Source of the DNA: CAIOYC01 sp038327995
GTDB taxonomy: Bacteria > Pseudomonadota > Alphaproteobacteria > Caulobacterales > Caulobacteraceae
DNA: 64,000 nt
Direction of reading: 5' to 3'
Assembly: GCA_038327995.1 (NCBI GenBank)
Contig: JBBQLP010000002.1
Coordinates: 1-64,000 of the forward strand
Shown here: positions 40,951 to 49,685 of the stretch, piece by piece
Position numbering within the stretch: the first letter of the stretch is position 1
Layout: every line of letters starts with the position of its first letter
Made by a program: the position numbers and the translations under genes
Notes under the pieces: generated by a model
Database searches by the model: none
What the model was told of the DNA's origin: nothing
Seen by the model: the letters and a program-made list of their open reading frames with translations, nothing else

Positions 40951-41712
40951 TCAGTAATCCGCCTTCAACGCGAAGTAGAAGGCGTACTGTCCCTGCTCCC
41001 GCGCGTGGTCTACGCAGGGACCGCCCGCGCCAATTAGCGACCAGTGATCGGTCAGCTTGTAGAGCGCGCCGAGGTTCAACCCGGTGAAGGTCTTGGCGTC
41101 GATGGCGTCAGGGGTACGGTGATAGATTTCGACCCCGAGCGTCAGCCGTTTGGAGACGGGCCGCGACAGGACCGCCCCCGTGAGCCAGTAGTTGCGCTGA
41201 CCAGCGCCAGGATTGATCGTGTAGCCGCCGCCGCCGAACAGCGACCATTTGCCAAAGTCCTTCTGCGCCCAGATCGGCAGGAACAGGCTGGCGTGGCCCG
41301 TGCCGTAGCGATGCCCACCCGTCGGCGTGAACAGGCGCGGGAAGAAGGCCAGGTCTGGGGCGGCGCTTCCCTCGCTCTGGTGCAGGAAACGATATTTGAC
41401 CGCCAGTTCGATGTCGCCAAGACCCGCCGCCTTGCCTGTCTCGAACCCGAGCGGCACGACGACGGTCAGTTGGATGTCCCTGATCGGGCCGTAGTTCAGA
41501 TCGATCCCCGCGGCGCCCGCTGTCACTCCGGGCGTGTGTGTTCCGCCAACGAAATTGTAGATTTCCCAATGGCTGGTGTCCGTCGGCTGGGGGTCGTCGC
41601 TCACGAAGGGCGGTCCGGCCCAGGCGGGGGAAACGGCCAGCAGCGACGCAGCGATGCCGACCCCAACCGCCCAGCCAGCCCTTGACGTCAATCGCGCAGA
41701 TTGTGGGGCCAA
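40951..41712 (-). CDS. exported beta-barrel / transporter-like protein
   Basis: A 253-residue protein with a signal peptide ending AWA (about 33 residues from the TTG) and a mature part of alternating strands with aromatic ends (YNFVGGTHTPGVTAG, IDLNYGPIRDIQLTVVVPLGF, SLFGGGGYTINPGAGQRNYWLTGAVLSRPVSKRLTLGVEIYHRT, and a terminal aromatic-ended strand YAFYFALKADY). This is the pattern of an outer-membrane barrel. The start is TTG with GGAG six bases before it. It is divergent from the YncE-like gene across 112 bases. Confidence 0.7.
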   Translation of the reverse strand: MAPQSARLTSRAGWAVGVGIAASLLAVSPAWAGPPFVSDDPQPTDTSHWEIYNFVGGTHTPGVTAGAAGIDLNYGPIRDIQLTVVVPLGFETGKAAGLGDIELAVKYRFLHQSEGSAAPDLAFFPRLFTPTGGHRYGTGHASLFLPIWAQKDFGKWSLFGGGGYTINPGAGQRNYWLTGAVLSRPVSKRLTLGVEIYHRTPDAIDAKTFTGLNLGALYKLTDHWSLIGAGGPCVDHAREQGQYAFYFALKADY

Positions 41713-41824
41713 TTCAGTCTCCGCCAGATTGAAATATTCGCTGCGGCCTTTAATCCTTCACAACCGCTTGGCACAATCGGACTTCAAGCACACCAGCGCC
41801 CCGTTGCGCAGAAGGAAAATCACC

Positions 41825-42838
41825 TTGGCCAGATTGACCATCGCCCTGGCGGCGCTCTCCGTTTGCTGCGTAGCCGGAGCGGCGGCGGCGAAGACTCCCG
41901 TTCCCGCCTACAGCGTGGCTGCACGCATCGCCGGACCGGACGGAGGCTGGGACCTTCTGGGCGTCGATCCGGCCTCCCAGCGTCTCTACGTGGCGCGCAG
42001 CGGCGGGGTGATGGCGGTCGATCTGGCCACCGGCAAGGTGACGCCGGATCTGGTGAAAAGCGCGCGTGGACACGGCGCCCTGCCGATTCCCGGCACGGGG
42101 CTGGTAATCTCCACCAACGGCGGCTCGGGCGCCGCGACCCTGTTCGAGGGAACCACAGGCAAGGTTATCGCCGATATTCCCGTGGGCAAGAATCCCGACG
42201 CCATCGCCTATGATCCCGCCACAAAGACAGTCTGGGTAATGAACCCCGGCTCGCAGGACATCAGCGTAATCGATCCCTCGACGGCTAGGGTGATCGACAC
42301 CGTGGCCGTGCCCGGCTCGCTGGAGCTCGGCGTCGCCGACGGCAAGGGCCGGATGTTCGTGAACGTCGAGGACAAGAACGAGGTGGTGGTGCTGGACACC
42401 CGCGCCCGCAAGATCGTTCGCCGCTTTGCCCTGAAGGGTTGCGACGGCCCGACCGGCATCGCCTATACCCCGGATAGCAAGCTGATCCTCTCCGCCTGCG
42501 CCAACGGGGTCGCGATTGTCTCCGAGCCGGACGGCGATCTGGTCGCCAGCCTGAAGGTTGGGCCCCGTCCCGACGGTGCCGTTTACGACGAACGCCGTCA
42601 CCTCGCCTTCGTGCCTTCCGGCGGCGACGGCACGCTGTCGATCATTCGCCTGGACGCCAAGGCGGAGGTTGTGGCCATCGTGCCGACCGCCAAGGGCGCG
42701 CGCACCGCCGCCCTCGATTCCACCACCGGACGCATCTATCTGCCCTCAGCCCAATACGGTCCGCCCCCTGCCGCAGGCGGTCGCCCTTCCATGATCCCCG
42801 GAAGCTTCTCGGTGATCGTCGTCGAGCCCACTAAGTGA
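41825..42838 (+). CDS. YncE-like beta-propeller protein
   Basis: A 337-residue exported protein. A signal peptide (TLAALSVCCVAGAAAA-type, about 22 residues) is followed by six or seven WD-like repeats of the form DVSVID / VIDTVAVPGSLELGV / VVVLDTRARKIVRRFAL, the YVTN/YncE propeller. These bind DNA or small ligands in the periplasm; a specific role is not clear. The TTG start has AAGGAA upstream at 41812. It overlaps the following COG4705 gene by GTGA, so the two are co-translated. Confidence 0.78.
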   Translation: MARLTIALAALSVCCVAGAAAAKTPVPAYSVAARIAGPDGGWDLLGVDPASQRLYVARSGGVMAVDLATGKVTPDLVKSARGHGALPIPGTGLVISTNGGSGAATLFEGTTGKVIADIPVGKNPDAIAYDPATKTVWVMNPGSQDISVIDPSTARVIDTVAVPGSLELGVADGKGRMFVNVEDKNEVVVLDTRARKIVRRFALKGCDGPTGIAYTPDSKLILSACANGVAIVSEPDGDLVASLKVGPRPDGAVYDERRHLAFVPSGGDGTLSIIRLDAKAEVVAIVPTAKGARTAALDSTTGRIYLPSAQYGPPPAAGGRPSMIPGSFSVIVVEPTK

Positions 42839-43632
42839 GCACCACAACCCAGCCAAGCGTAACCACAGCCGTCCTGAACAAGGTTCCGCAGGTCACGCTT
42901 GCTTTCTGGATCATCAAGATCTGCGCCACCACCCTTGGTGAGACCGGCGGCGACGCCGTCTCAATGACGCTGAAGCTTGGTTACGTGGTCGCCACAGCGA
43001 TTTTCTTCGGCGTGTTCCTAGTGACCCTCGCCGGGCAACTGGCGGTGAGGAAATACAATCCCTTTCTCTACTGGGCGGTGATCCTGTCGACGACGACAGT
43101 GGGCACCACCATGTCGGACTTCCTCGATCGCACCGCGCATTTTGGCTACATTGGCGGTTCGGTCGTGCTGATCGCTATCCTGATCTCGATATTGACGGCC
43201 TGGCGGCTGACGTTGGGAAAATTGAGCTTCGACCACGTGGTCGATCGCAAGGTGGAATCCTTCTACTGGGTTACGATCCTGTTCTCCAACACCCTCGGCA
43301 CCGCGCTCGGCGACTTCATGGCCGACAGCACCGGGGCAGGCCTCGGCTATCAGGGCGGAGCGCTGGTGTTCGGCGCAGCCTTGGCGGTGATCGCCGCGCT
43401 TTACTTCTTCACCAAGGTCTCGCGCACGGCCCTATTCTGGATGGCCTTTGTGCTGACGCGGCCGCTGGGTGCGACGCTCGGCGACACCCTGACCAAGACC
43501 CACGCGAAGGGCGGCCTTGATCTGGGGACGTTCAACGCGTCCCTGGTGCTGGCGGTGGTGGTCATCGTGCTGGTTGTGGTCGCAGCGCGGAAGGCGGCGC
43601 CAGATACACCAGAGACGGGAGCCAGCGCCTAA
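42835..43632 (+). CDS. COG4705-type membrane protein with fourfold internal repeat
   Basis: A 265-residue polytopic protein of about eight helices in which one motif recurs four times: TTLGETGGDAVS, TTVGTTMSDFLD, NTLGTALGDFMA and RPLGATLGDTLT. Each is preceded by a hydrophobic helix and followed by another, so the protein is a fourfold repeat of a two-helix unit with an Asp in the loop. COG4705 proteins are uncharacterised and are called membrane-anchored; the repeat suggests a transporter or ion-binding role (inference). The start is GTG overlapping the stop of the propeller gene. Confidence 0.72.
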   Translation: MSTTTQPSVTTAVLNKVPQVTLAFWIIKICATTLGETGGDAVSMTLKLGYVVATAIFFGVFLVTLAGQLAVRKYNPFLYWAVILSTTTVGTTMSDFLDRTAHFGYIGGSVVLIAILISILTAWRLTLGKLSFDHVVDRKVESFYWVTILFSNTLGTALGDFMADSTGAGLGYQGGALVFGAALAVIAALYFFTKVSRTALFWMAFVLTRPLGATLGDTLTKTHAKGGLDLGTFNASLVLAVVVIVLVVVAARKAAPDTPETGASA

Positions 43633-44101
43633 CCCGCCGCCGCCTTTTCCAGGATGGCGATGTCGAACTTGTCCCTCTTCATCATCGCCGCCATCAGGCG
43701 ACCGACCTTGGCCTTGTCCGGGTCGGCGGCTTGCGCGGCCCAACCCTCCGGCACGACCTGCCAGGACAGGCCATAGCGATCCTTCAGCCAGCCGCAGCGG
43801 CTGGGCGATCCGCCTCCCGCCGTCAGCGCCTCCCAGTAATAATCGATCTCCGCCTGATCCTTGCAGTCGATGACGAAGGAGATGGCTTCGGAAACTTGAA
43901 CATCGGCCCGCCGTTCAGCGCGGTGGCGGGCTGGCCACAGAGTTCAAAGCCCACGGTTATAACGCTGCCCGCCTTGCCGGGCATCCCCTCGCCATAGGGA
44001 ACGATGTGGGTGACGCGCGAGTCGGGAAAGACCGAGACGTAGAACCGAACCGCCTCCTCAGCCTGAGTGTCGAACCAGAGCATCGGGCTAATCTTCGGCA
44101 T
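43629..44101 (-). pseudogene. PhnB/VOC-family protein, single-base frameshift
   Basis: An N-terminal piece (MPKISPMLWFDTQAEEAVRFYVSVFPDSRV...) reads in one frame up to GGPMFKF, and a C-terminal piece (SEAISFVIDCKDQAEIDYYWEALTAGG...LSWQVVPEGW...) in another. Together they give one complete PhnB-like, 3-demethylubiquinone-methyltransferase-like VOC protein of about 155 residues. One base is missing in AAGTTTCCGAAG (about 43,895-43,905), next to a T-run. An assembly indel or a true mutation are both possible. Its stop overlaps the COG4705 stop by three bases in convergent orientation. Confidence 0.7.
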
Positions 44102-44135
44102 CTTGTCGCTCTCCCTTGGTTCCCGGAGGGGTTTC

Positions 44136-44756
44136 TCAGACCCGCTCATATCTCCGGCTGGACCAATATTTGTGGCCTTTGCCCGACGTTCTGGTCCAGC
44201 CCAGTCTCATCAGCCGCGTGCCGACCATGTGGTTGAAGAAGCCGTGAGCGAGCAGCACCACATTCTGCCCCTGCTTCGCCTCGGCAGCCAGACGCTCCGC
44301 TACGATCTGGGCGCGGGCCTGAGCTTGGGGGCGGCTCTCCTGCCCTTCAGTGTGCCCGAGCCACCAGACTATGCGGGCGATCACCCCCCAGGTGCGGGGG
44401 TTGAGCTTGATGAACTCCGGCAGGCGCGGCGGCGGCAAGGGCGCCTCGAAGAAGATCGGATCGCGCACGAAATGCTTGCCCTTAACCACCGCTTCCGCCG
44501 TCTCCACCGCCCGGCGCCGCGAGGAGGCGAAGACCACGTCTGCGCAACGCACGATTTCCAGAAGCCCTGCGGGCGGAGCGTGGGCGTCCAGGATGCCGCC
44601 CTCCTCATAGGCCGCCCACCAACGGCGATAGCCCGCCGCCGAAAGCTTGATCCGCCGCGACAGGGCGGGCTCCCCATGGCGGGCGATGGAGATGATCCCG
44701 CATTTGTGCGTTTCGGGCGGTGATGGCGCGTCTGTCGTCGGGGAAGCGCTGCGCAT
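44136..44756 (-). CDS. histidine phosphatase family protein
   Basis: A 206-residue protein of the phosphoglycerate-mutase-like superfamily: IISIARHGEP with the catalytic RHG at residues 26-28, FASSRRRAVETAEAV as the second Arg region, and VVLLAHGFFNHMVG with the second catalytic His. An inserted Pro-rich loop (FFEAPLPPPRLPEFIK) is typical of some subgroups. It would hydrolyse small phosphoesters or phosphohistidine; the substrate is unknown. It is followed in the same orientation by the PhnB-like pseudogene. Confidence 0.83.
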   Translation of the reverse strand: MRSASPTTDAPSPPETHKCGIISIARHGEPALSRRIKLSAAGYRRWWAAYEEGGILDAHAPPAGLLEIVRCADVVFASSRRRAVETAEAVVKGKHFVRDPIFFEAPLPPPRLPEFIKLNPRTWGVIARIVWWLGHTEGQESRPQAQARAQIVAERLAAEAKQGQNVVLLAHGFFNHMVGTRLMRLGWTRTSGKGHKYWSSRRYERV

Positions 44757-44785
44757 CGGTGGGGGTCCAGGACGATGTGTGCGGG

Positions 44786-45703
44786 TCAGATCGCCCGCAA
44801 GGCTTCTACGTGCGCGACGGCTGAGCGGCCCAGCGCCTCAAGGTCGTAGCCGCCCTCGAGCGAGGACACAATACGGCCCCCGCATGACTGGCGTGCGACA
44901 GCGGCGATGGCTCGGGTGGCCCAGGCGAAATCCTCGGCCTCCAGCCGTTGCTGGGCCAGGGGATCGCGGGCGTGGGCGTCGAACCCGGCGGAGATCAGGA
45001 TCAGGTCGGGCGCAAACGCTTCCACCCCGTCCATCAGGCTCTCGAAGCTCCTACGCCACACCTCGCGCGGGGCGTCAGGCGGCACGGGGGCGTTCAGCAC
45101 ATTGCCGACGCCGCGCTCGCTGGCGTCTCCGGTGCCGGGATAGCAGGGCGACTGATGCACCGAGGCGAAGAACAGGGAGGGATCGGTCTCGAACGCGGCC
45201 TGTGTGCCATTGCCGTGGTGCACGTCGAAATCGACCACTGCCACCCGCGCAAACCCCAGCGCCTGCGCCTCCCGCGCTGCAATGGCGACGGTGGAGAACA
45301 GGCAGAAACCCATCGGGCGACCCGGCTCGGCGTGATGTCCCGGAGGCCGCACGGCGCAAAAGGCGCGGTCGAACGCCCCCGCCGCCACGCCCCGCACCCC
45401 TTCAACTGCCGCCCCCGCCGCGCGAAGAGCCGCCTCGATGCTGCCAGGCGACAGAGCGGTGTCTTCGTCTAGCCGGACCGAGCCGGTTTTCGGGGAGGCG
45501 TTGAACAAGGCGTCGATCAGGACGGGGGTGTGCACCCGCTCCAGCGCCACGCGTTCGGCCATCGGCGCATTGCGCAGATCGCTCGCCAATCCGGCGCTCG
45601 TCAGCGCGCCCATCACGGCGGCCAGACGCTCGGGGCTTTCGGCGTGGCCGTCCCAGTTGTGGTGGGCGGCCATGGCGGCGTGAGTGAAGACGGGAAGGCT
45701 CAT
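44786..45703 (-). CDS. histone-deacetylase-like family protein
   Basis: A 305-residue arginase/deacetylase-fold enzyme beginning MSLPVFTHAAMAAHHNWDGHAESPERLAAVMGAL. The Zn site carries VAVVDFDVHHGNGTQ with the DxH pair, then HHAEPGRPMGFCLFSTVAIAA (active-site His-His) and ISAGFDAHARDPLA with the second Asp. Bacterial members deacetylate polyamines, acetoin-linked compounds or proteins. The start at 45703 is preferred over a longer frame. It diverges from the GNAT gene 39 bases away. Confidence 0.92.
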   Translation of the reverse strand: MSLPVFTHAAMAAHHNWDGHAESPERLAAVMGALTSAGLASDLRNAPMAERVALERVHTPVLIDALFNASPKTGSVRLDEDTALSPGSIEAALRAAGAAVEGVRGVAAGAFDRAFCAVRPPGHHAEPGRPMGFCLFSTVAIAAREAQALGFARVAVVDFDVHHGNGTQAAFETDPSLFFASVHQSPCYPGTGDASERGVGNVLNAPVPPDAPREVWRRSFESLMDGVEAFAPDLILISAGFDAHARDPLAQQRLEAEDFAWATRAIAAVARQSCGGRIVSSLEGGYDLEALGRSAVAHVEALRAI

Positions 45704-45742
45704 ACCCTTGAAACTGACGCGCGGCTCGGCTTGAAGCAAGCC

Positions 45743-46279
45743 ATGCCGCACCTGATACGCCCCGCTACGCTCGATGACGTCCCGGCCCTGAGCCTATTGG
45801 CGGAAGCGACCTTCAGCGAGACCTTCGGACCGGAAGGGTTCGACATTCGCTATCCGCCTGCGGACCTCACGCAGTTCTTGGCCGACAGCTACGCCCTTGA
45901 CCGCGTTAGCGCGTGGATCACCGACCCGACTGAGAAAGTCTGGATCGCCGAGATTGAGACCGGCGTCATGATCGCTTACGCCCACGTCGGCGCCAACACC
46001 CTGCCCCATCCCGAGGCGCAAGACGGCGACCGCGAGCTTAAGCGCATCTATGTGACCCGCGCCGCGCAGGGGACCGGCCTTGGGCGGGCTCTGCTCGAGC
46101 TTTGCCTGAATCACATGGACCCGCACGGCGACAAAAGGGTGTGGATCGGCGTATGGTCCGGCAACCTGAGGGCCCAGCGGCTCTACGAGCGCCAGGGCTT
46201 CACCAAGGCCGGAGAATACGAGTTTCCCGTCGGGAGCGTCCGGGACCGGGAGTTCATTTTTAGGAGAGGACCGCGATGA
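45743..46279 (+). CDS. GNAT family N-acetyltransferase
   Basis: A 178-residue acetyltransferase starting MPHLIRPATLDDVPALSLLAEATFSETFG. LKRIYVTRAAQGTGLGRALLELCL is the acetyl-CoA-binding R/QxxGxG/A motif A, and WIGVWSGNLRAQRLYERQGF is motif B. The substrate is unknown. It overlaps the lipocalin-like gene by ATGA and diverges from the deacetylase gene, an acetylation/deacetylation neighbourhood. Confidence 0.88.
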   Translation: MPHLIRPATLDDVPALSLLAEATFSETFGPEGFDIRYPPADLTQFLADSYALDRVSAWITDPTEKVWIAEIETGVMIAYAHVGANTLPHPEAQDGDRELKRIYVTRAAQGTGLGRALLELCLNHMDPHGDKRVWIGVWSGNLRAQRLYERQGFTKAGEYEFPVGSVRDREFIFRRGPR

Positions 46280-46713
46280 ACCACGAAGCGCTTTTCGGCG
46301 TCTGGGCCCTGCAATCCGCCAACTTCGAGTTCCAGGACGGGGGCGGCGCGATTGATATCTACGGCCCCGGTCCCACTGGCCGCGCCATCTTCGCCCCCGA
46401 GTTCAGAATGATTGTCCTGATCACCGCCAACGGTCGCAAGTCGCCCGAAACGCCTGAGGAAACGGCGGCGGCGTTCGGCTCGATGCTGGCCTATTCGGGG
46501 GTCTTCCGATTTTCCGAACCGGGGACGATCGTCACGGACGTCGACATCTCGTGGTTCCCCGCCTGGGTCGGAACCCAGCAGGTTCGGCACGTCGATGTTG
46601 AAGGCGATCATTTGACGATCAGGTCGGACCCGCAGGCCCATCCCGCCTTCGATCAACGGGTCGGCGTGGCGTGGCTGCGCTGGACCAGAGACGCCTCTAC
46701 TGCGCCGGACTGA
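46276..46713 (+). CDS. lipocalin-like domain protein
   Basis: A 145-residue protein with the lipocalin_5-like pattern MNHEALFGVWALQSANFEF, ATGRAIFAPEFRMIVLITANGRK-type strands and LAYSGVFRF, ending VGVAWLRWTRD. There is no signal peptide, so it is cytoplasmic. It is translationally coupled to the GNAT gene by ATGA with TAGGAGAGGA upstream. Its ligand is unknown. Confidence 0.75.
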   Translation: MNHEALFGVWALQSANFEFQDGGGAIDIYGPGPTGRAIFAPEFRMIVLITANGRKSPETPEETAAAFGSMLAYSGVFRFSEPGTIVTDVDISWFPAWVGTQQVRHVDVEGDHLTIRSDPQAHPAFDQRVGVAWLRWTRDASTAPD

Positions 46714-46810
46714 TCTGCTAGCGCGAAGCTCCATTTGCACCGGACGCTTCCGGCGCATACGGTCCTGACTGAACGGCGATCACTGAGATCGCCCAGCGTC
46801 GAGCCACCCC

Positions 46811-47986
46811 ATGTTCCTGCGTCTGTTCACCGAACTTCGCGACGCCCGCGTGCCGGTCTCCCTGAAGGAGTACCTCATGCTGATGGAGGCGATGGACAAG
46901 CAGGTGGCGGGCCTATCGACCGACGACTTCTACTACCTCTCCCGCGCCGCGCTGGTGAAGGACGAGCGCAACCTCGACAAGTTCGACCGGGTGTTCGGCC
47001 ACGTCTTCAAGGGCTTCGAGAAGGTGGACGAGAGCCTGATGGCCGACATCCCCGCCGAATGGCTGAAGAAGCTCACCGAAAAGTTCCTGACCGACGAGGA
47101 GAAGGCCGAGATCGAGGCGCTGGGTGGCTTCGACAAGCTGATGGAGACCCTCAAGGAGCGGATGGCGGAACAGAAGGAACGCCACGAGGGCGGCAATAAG
47201 TGGATCGGCACAGGCGGCACCTCTCCCTTCGGCGCCAACGGCTACAATCCCGAAGGCGTGCGGATCGGCCAGGATAAGGGCCGCCACGGCAAGGCGGTGA
47301 AGGTCTGGGACAAGCGCGAGTACAAGAACCTCGACGACTCGGTCGAACTTGGCACCCGCAACATCAAGGTGGCGCTACGGCGCCTGCGCAAGTTCGCCCG
47401 CGAAGGGGCGGCGGACGAGCTCGACCTGCCCGGCACCATCAAGGGCACCGCCTGCCAGGGCTATCTCGACATCGTCATGCAGCCGGAGCGCCGCAACAAG
47501 ATCAAGGTCCTGATCCTGTTCGACATCGGCGGCTCGATGGACAGCCACATCAAGCTTTGCGAGGAGTTGTTCTCGGCGGCGCGCACCGAGTTCAAGAACA
47601 TGGAGTTCTTCTACTTCCACAACTGCCTCTACGAGAGCATGTGGAAGGACAACCGCCGCCGGGCCGTGGAAAAGATCCCCACCTGGGAGGTGCTTCACAA
47701 GTTTCCCCATGATTACAAGGTGGTGATCGTCGGCGACGCCACCATGAGCCCTTATGAGATCACCTATCCGGGCGGGTCGGTGGAGCACTGGAACGAGGAG
47801 CCGGGTGCGGTGTGGCTGGATCGGCTGCTGCAGATCTACGAGAGCGCCGTCTGGCTGAACCCCACCGCCGAACGCCACTGGGACTACACCCCCTCCATCG
47901 GCGTGATGAAGCAGTTGATGAACGACCGGATGTATCCCCTCACCATCCAGGGACTCGACAAGGCGATGCGGGAGTTGGTGCGCTAG
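46811..47986 (+). CDS. VWA domain protein, CoxE-like
   Basis: A 391-residue protein with a long helical N-terminal half (MFLRLFTELRDARVPVSLKEYLMLMEAMDK...) and a C-terminal von Willebrand A domain: KVLILFDIGGSMDSHIKLCEELFSAART has the MIDAS DxGxSxD-type site (D-I-G-G-S-M), and KVVIVGDATMSPYEI continues the domain. Such proteins normally work with a MoxR-type AAA ATPase in cofactor or metal insertion, but no ATPase gene lies beside it here. It is well conserved in the order, from its regular composition. Confidence 0.85.
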   Translation: MFLRLFTELRDARVPVSLKEYLMLMEAMDKQVAGLSTDDFYYLSRAALVKDERNLDKFDRVFGHVFKGFEKVDESLMADIPAEWLKKLTEKFLTDEEKAEIEALGGFDKLMETLKERMAEQKERHEGGNKWIGTGGTSPFGANGYNPEGVRIGQDKGRHGKAVKVWDKREYKNLDDSVELGTRNIKVALRRLRKFAREGAADELDLPGTIKGTACQGYLDIVMQPERRNKIKVLILFDIGGSMDSHIKLCEELFSAARTEFKNMEFFYFHNCLYESMWKDNRRRAVEKIPTWEVLHKFPHDYKVVIVGDATMSPYEITYPGGSVEHWNEEPGAVWLDRLLQIYESAVWLNPTAERHWDYTPSIGVMKQLMNDRMYPLTIQGLDKAMRELVR

Positions 47987-48076
47987 CGCGCCCCCAAAAG
48001 ACTGCCTCGGGTGAATTGCGGCGCTTGGTTCTGCGGTTTGCGGAGGTTATGCTCCGATGCTTGGCGGGAGGTTCTC

Positions 48077-48433
48077 ATGTCAGTGGTAGGTATCGGCGGT
48101 GTCTTCTTCCGGGCGAACGATCCTGACGCGCTGCGTCAATGGTATCGAACCCATCTCGGCGTCGGAGGCGAGGGCTACACGCCTTGGGAACAGGCCGCTG
48201 GCCCCACCATGTTCATGCCCTTCCCCAGAGACACCGACTACTTTCCCACGGGCAAGCAGTGGATGATCAACTTTCGGGTCACGGAGCTGGACAGCCTTCT
48301 TTCGGCGCTCCGCGACGCCGGGATAGCGGTCATCACCAACCCTGATTGGGACACGCCCGAGACAGGCCGGTTCGCCCATATCCATGACCCGGAGGGAAAT
48401 CAGGTGGAATTGTGGGAGCCGCCGGCTGACTAG
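48077..48433 (+). CDS. VOC superfamily (glyoxalase-like) protein
   Basis: A 118-residue protein with one vicinal-oxygen-chelate domain: MSVVGIGGVFFRANDPDALRQWYRTHLGV as the first strand-helix, then FRVTELDSLLSALRDAGIAVITNPDWDTPETGRFAHIHDPEGNQVELWEP with the metal-ligand Glu near the end. The GGGAGG just before the ATG at 48077 fixes the start over an earlier frame. The substrate is unknown. Confidence 0.87.
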   Translation: MSVVGIGGVFFRANDPDALRQWYRTHLGVGGEGYTPWEQAAGPTMFMPFPRDTDYFPTGKQWMINFRVTELDSLLSALRDAGIAVITNPDWDTPETGRFAHIHDPEGNQVELWEPPAD

Positions 48434-48791
48434 GTCCGCCCTGGTTATCCGCCATCATCGCTATAACCCCGAAAGTCGACGTTGACCGATGGCCCAAGAC
48501 CGGACGCCATAAAGGTTCCGACTAGGATCCTAAGTCGACATCGGCGTCCTTCTTCGCTCCCCAGCCGCTTGCGGGAGAGGGAGGGGCTCTCGCGAATGGT
48601 GCGAAGACTTGAGGGTGAGGGTGCTGGCGCGACGCTATCAAGCTTAGCGCCAAGTCACCAGAAACAGGTCCGTCGGTTTACCGATATAAAATCAATACAG
48701 ATTTTTACTTCCTCTTAACTACAAACTTGGTGAATGCCCGCTAACCTAGTCTATCTACTTCTTTTCAATGTCATTCGCCTAGTATGCGGGC
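48434..48791. other. AT-richer gap with dispersed repeat and promoter region of the wecG-like gene
   Basis: About 360 bases. The segment around 48,545-48,630 (CCGCTTGCGGGAGAGGGAGG...) resembles purine-rich intergenic hairpin repeats scattered through related genomes. The right third (48,690-48,790) is distinctly AT-rich and probably carries the promoter of the glycosyltransferase gene. No gene is supported. Confidence 0.4.
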
Positions 48792-48793
48792 AT
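48734..48793. repeat. inverted repeat whose right arm contains a start codon
   Basis: ATGCCCGC (48734-48741) and GCGGGCAT (48786-48793) are exact complements separated by 44 bases, and the right arm runs into the ATG of the glycosyltransferase gene (48792). In mRNA the hairpin would hide the start codon. With only eight pairs it may be chance. Confidence 0.3.
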
Positions 48794-49631
48794 GGATATG
48801 TCACGCATTCGCCCGCAACGCATCCGGCTGATGGGCGAGCCGGTCGACCTGACGACCCCCGCCGAGGTGATGAGCTTCACCGCGCGCAAGGTCGCTTCGG
48901 GCCAAAGCGCGGTGATCGCCAACCACAACACCCATAGCCTTTATCTGCTGCACAAAGAGCCGCAGATGCGCGACTTCTATGGTCGGGCGGACCTGATCGA
49001 ACTCGACTCCATCCCTCTGGTCTATTGGGGGAAGCTGACCGGAAAGCCGGTCAGCCGCGCGCACCGCTGCACCTATCTGGACTGGCGGCACGATTTCTGG
49101 CGGATGGCGGTGAAACACGGTTGGCGGGTCTATTACGTCGGCGGCGCGCCGGGGGTGCCGGAACTGGCGGCGGAGCGGATCAGGGCGCGTCATCCGGGCG
49201 CCCTCATCAGTGGCCACCATGGCTATTTCGACGCGGCGCCCGGCTCGGACGAGAACGCTGCGGTGCTGGCTGATATCGACGCCTTCCGGCCGAACGTCCT
49301 GTTCGTCGGCATGGGAATGCCCCGTCAGGAACTGTGGATCAGCCGCAACGCCGATCTTCTGGCACAGCCTGCGGTGGCCTTCTCCGTAGGCGCGGCGTTC
49401 GACTATGAAGCGGGCGTGCAGGTGGCGGCGCCGCGCTGGCTCTCGAAACTGGGGCTGGAATGGGCCTTCCGCCTCGTGTCAGACCCCCGGCGACTGTTCA
49501 GTCGCTATCTGGTGGAGCCGTGGTTCCTGATGCCCGCCGCCCTGCGCGATCTCGGCCTCGCCTTCGGTCAACCCCGCCGCCCGGCCATCGCCCACACCTC
49601 CGCCGAACAGAGCCGCAAACACATGTCCTGA
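48792..49631 (+). CDS. WecG/TagA/CpsF family glycosyltransferase
   Basis: A 279-residue GT26-family enzyme: VIANHNTHSLYLLHKEP with the conserved Asn-His, LIELDSIPLVYWGKLTGKPV, VYYVGGAPGVPELAAERI, VLFVGMGMPRQELWISRN (GxGxPxQE) and VAFSVGAAFDYEAGVQ. These enzymes transfer ManNAc-type or related sugars to polyprenyl-linked acceptors at the cytoplasmic face during polysaccharide assembly. The start is ATG at 48792 or two codons later. It is encoded alone, ahead of a thioesterase gene 54 bases on. Confidence 0.92.
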   Translation: MDMSRIRPQRIRLMGEPVDLTTPAEVMSFTARKVASGQSAVIANHNTHSLYLLHKEPQMRDFYGRADLIELDSIPLVYWGKLTGKPVSRAHRCTYLDWRHDFWRMAVKHGWRVYYVGGAPGVPELAAERIRARHPGALISGHHGYFDAAPGSDENAAVLADIDAFRPNVLFVGMGMPRQELWISRNADLLAQPAVAFSVGAAFDYEAGVQVAAPRWLSKLGLEWAFRLVSDPRRLFSRYLVEPWFLMPAALRDLGLAFGQPRRPAIAHTSAEQSRKHMS

Positions 49632-49685
49632 GTTCGCGGCCTTCGCCTATAATGGCCAGGGATTCGCGAGCACGAGGGACACTGG

